Assembly (NCBI GenBank): GCA_003250135.1
Contig: QKHF01000110.1
Coordinates: 1 to 16,637 of the forward strand
Source: Paracoccaceae bacterium
GTDB taxonomy: Bacteria > Pseudomonadota > Alphaproteobacteria > Rhodobacterales > Rhodobacteraceae
Length of the DNA stretch: 16,637 nt
Direction: 5' to 3'
A program made the translations under genes and the position numbers. The notes beneath the pieces were generated by a model. That model was not told the DNA's origin, did not search any database, and saw only the letters and a program-made list of their open reading frames with translations. Position 1 is the stretch's first letter. Every line of letters starts with the position of its first letter. Positions 13,338-16,637 of this stretch are shown here, in pieces.

Positions 13338-13400
13338 CTGCGTTCTTCGCGTATGCGGGGGGCGTTTTTGGGAAGACTGGTTGAACGGGGTGCGAGCCCA

Positions 13401-13772
13401 ATGCCGACGATCCAACAGCTGATCCGCAAACCGCGGCAGGCGAAACCGAGACGTAACAAGGCCATGCATCTGGAGGCTTGCCCTCAGAAGCGTGGCGTGT
13501 GCCCGCGCGTTTACACCACCACGCCGAAGAAGCCGAACTCGGCGCTTCGCAAGGTGGCCAAGGTGCGCCGCACCAACGGGTATGAGGTGATCTCCTACAT
13601 CCCCGGCGAGGGCCATAACCTTCAGGAGCACTCGGTGGTCCTGATCCGTGGCGGCCGTGTGAAGGACCTTCCCGGCGTTCGTTATCACATCCTGCGCGGC
13701 GTGCTCGACACGCATGGCGTCAAGGACCGTCGTCAGCGCCGTTCGAAATACGGCGCCAAGCGGCCGAAATAA
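13401..13772 (+). CDS. rpsL: 30S ribosomal protein S12
   Basis: S12 (123 residues, the family's usual length) sits at the 30S decoding centre and affects accuracy. ATG 13401 gives the standard MPTIQQLIRKPR start; a further ATG at 13353 would add 16 unlike residues. The decoding-centre loop reads TTTPKKPNSALRK with Lys43, and the second loop is GGRVKDLPGVRYH. Both match the streptomycin-sensitive wild type, so no classical resistance change is present. The Asp in VKDLPG is the residue methylthiolated by RimO in E. coli. The ribosome site is weak (GGGG at 13387-13390). It is the first gene of the str operon, 12 bases from rpsG. Confidence 0.99.
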   Translation: MPTIQQLIRKPRQAKPRRNKAMHLEACPQKRGVCPRVYTTTPKKPNSALRKVAKVRRTNGYEVISYIPGEGHNLQEHSVVLIRGGRVKDLPGVRYHILRGVLDTHGVKDRRQRRSKYGAKRPK

Positions 13773-13784
13773 GGAGAGGCGGAG

Positions 13785-14255
13785 ATGTCGCGTCGTCACC
13801 GCGCTGAGAAGCGAGAGATCCTGCCGGACGCCAAGTACGGCGATCGTGTTCTGTCGAAGTTCATGAACAACCTCATGTACGACGGCAAGAAGTCGGCCGC
13901 CGAGCGCATCGTCTACGGCGCCATGGATCGCGTCGAGGGCCGCCTGAAGCGCGCGCCTGTCGAGGTGTTCCACGAGGCGCTGGACAACATCAAGCCCTCG
14001 GTCGAGGTCCGCTCCCGCCGCGTCGGCGGCGCCACCTACCAGGTGCCGGTCGAGGTGCGCCCCGAGCGCCGCGAGGCGCTGGCCATCCGCTGGCTGATCA
14101 TCGCCGCGCGCGGCCGCAACGAGAACACCATGGAAGAGCGCCTCGCCGGCGAGCTGATGGACGCCGTCGCCGGCCGCGGCACCGCCGTGAAGAAGCGTGA
14201 AGACACCCACAAGATGGCCGACGCCAACAAGGCGTTCAGCCATTACCGCTGGTGA
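13785..14255 (+). CDS. rpsG: 30S ribosomal protein S7
   Basis: S7 (156 residues, usual length) nucleates assembly of the 30S head by binding the 3' domain of 16S rRNA and lies near the E-site tRNA. It begins MSRRHRAEKREILPDAKYGD. It has the family block KFMNNLMYDGKKSAAERIVYGA (about 26-47) and VEVRSRRVGGATYQVPVEV, the beta-hairpin region, at about 73-91. It ends ANKAFSHYRW. AAGGAG (13771-13776) is 8 bases before ATG and overlaps the rpsL TAA (13770-13772), so translation of the pair is probably coupled. In E. coli, S7 represses translation from a roughly 100-base rpsL-rpsG gap; here only 12 bases separate them, so that site is absent. Confidence 0.99.
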   Translation: MSRRHRAEKREILPDAKYGDRVLSKFMNNLMYDGKKSAAERIVYGAMDRVEGRLKRAPVEVFHEALDNIKPSVEVRSRRVGGATYQVPVEVRPERREALAIRWLIIAARGRNENTMEERLAGELMDAVAGRGTAVKKREDTHKMADANKAFSHYRW

Positions 14256-14287
14256 CGACAGCTTAGCTGAGAGCAGGAACTGGACCT

Positions 14288-16429
<2,142 letters not shown>

Positions 16430-16449
16430 TCCGAGAGGCATCCAGTTAG

Positions 16450-16472
16450 GGCGCGCTAAGGATAGCGGCGCC
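16450..16472 (+). other. Hairpin in the fusA-tuf gap
   Basis: GGCGC-GCTA (16450-16458) pairs with TAGC-(G)-GCGCC (16463-16472) around an AGGA loop, making 9 bp with a single bulged G. It lies 11 bases before the tuf Shine-Dalgarno and has no T-tract. It is therefore not a terminator, and could affect stability or tuf translation. The role is unknown. Confidence 0.45.
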
Positions 16473-16494
16473 ACCGAGACGACGGAGGGTTAAA

Positions 16495-16637
16495 ATGGCG
16501 AAAGCGAAATTCGAGCGTAACAAGCCGCATGTGAACGTTGGCACGATCGGCCACGTTGACCACGGCAAGACGACGCTGACGGCTGCGATCACGAAGCAGT
16601 TCGGCGAGTTCAAGGCGTATGACCAGATCGACGCTGC
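16495..16637 (+). CDS. tuf: Elongation factor Tu, N-terminal part (partial, second copy)
   Basis: The first 47 codons of a tuf gene are present and continue past the window. The protein starts MAKAKFERNKPHVNVGTIGH and has the P-loop GHVDHGKT (residues 19-26), which binds GTP. It has a strong ribosome site, GGAGG (16484-16488), 6 bases before ATG. It is the last visible gene of the str operon, which usually continues with rpsJ. It is the second tuf of this window, the first ending at 118. The two visible pieces are opposite ends of the gene, so they cannot be compared with each other, but paired alphaproteobacterial tuf genes are usually almost identical through gene conversion. Confidence 0.98.
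   Translation, partial: MAKAKFERNKPHVNVGTIGHVDHGKTTLTAAITKQFGEFKAYDQIDA

Noticed and set aside
13353..13400. ATG 13353 as the rpsL start
   Set aside because: It adds 16 residues to a protein whose MPTIQQL start and 123-residue length are highly conserved.
13515..13680. Possible streptomycin-resistance change in rpsL
   Set aside because: Lys43 in PKKPNS and the VKDLPG loop are wild type.

Overview
This window is a core-genome segment of a GC-rich alphaproteobacterium. It holds the fused L11-rif (rplKAJL-rpoBC) and str (rpsL-rpsG-fusA-tuf) ribosomal/RNA polymerase clusters, and every gene lies on the + strand. The order tuf - tRNA-Trp - secE - nusG - rplK - rplA - rplJ - rplL - rpoB - rpoC - small gene - rpsL - rpsG - fusA - tuf, the RpoB N-terminus (MTQTFSGRKRIRKHFG), the one-helix SecE and the two tuf copies all fit Alphaproteobacteria. 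Gene-body resemblance leans to the Caulobacterales/Maricaulales/Hyphomonadaceae side, but I cannot name a genus from this stretch.

Layout. Bases 1-118 are the last 38 codons of one EF-Tu gene, closed by a clear intrinsic terminator (154-186). tRNA-Trp(CCA) follows at 271-346, then secE and nusG. After a structured gap come rplK and rplA, which are tightly coupled. A 277-base gap that looks like an L10 leader precedes rplJ and rplL. A 257-base hairpin-rich gap precedes rpoB and rpoC, and a strong terminator lies just after rpoC (12551-12588). A small exported protein of the YbjN-domain type sits alone at 12663-13133. The str operon starts from a recognisable sigma-70-type promoter (TTGACA-N17-TAAAAG, 13180-13208) with a long folded leader, then rpsL, rpsG, fusA and the first 47 codons of a second tuf copy, which runs off the right end.

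How it fits together. The genes supply RNA polymerase beta and beta', the elongation/termination/coupling factor NusG, the translocon subunit SecE, stalk and factor-binding ribosomal proteins (L11, L1, L10, L7/L12), decoding and head proteins of the 30S subunit (S12, S7), and the two elongation GTPases EF-G and EF-Tu. Such genes are controlled by growth rate and by feedback from ribosomal proteins onto mRNA leaders. The gaps match that expectation: alternative hairpins lie ahead of rplK, a putative kink-turn leader ahead of rplJ, T-tract-free GC hairpins in several gaps, and a GC-rich discriminator at the str promoter.

I see no mobile element, CRISPR array, toxin system, phage gene or other unknown multi-gene system. 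The least ordinary items are the YbjN-like secreted protein inside the core cluster, paired dyads over the -35 and -10 of the str promoter, and mutually exclusive hairpins ahead of rplK.

Several starts are not the furthest upstream in frame. secE (410), rplJ (GTG 2863), rpoB (4109), rpoC (8302) and rpsL (13401) were set by family N-termini and, for rplJ, rpoB and rpoC, by well-placed Shine-Dalgarno sequences.
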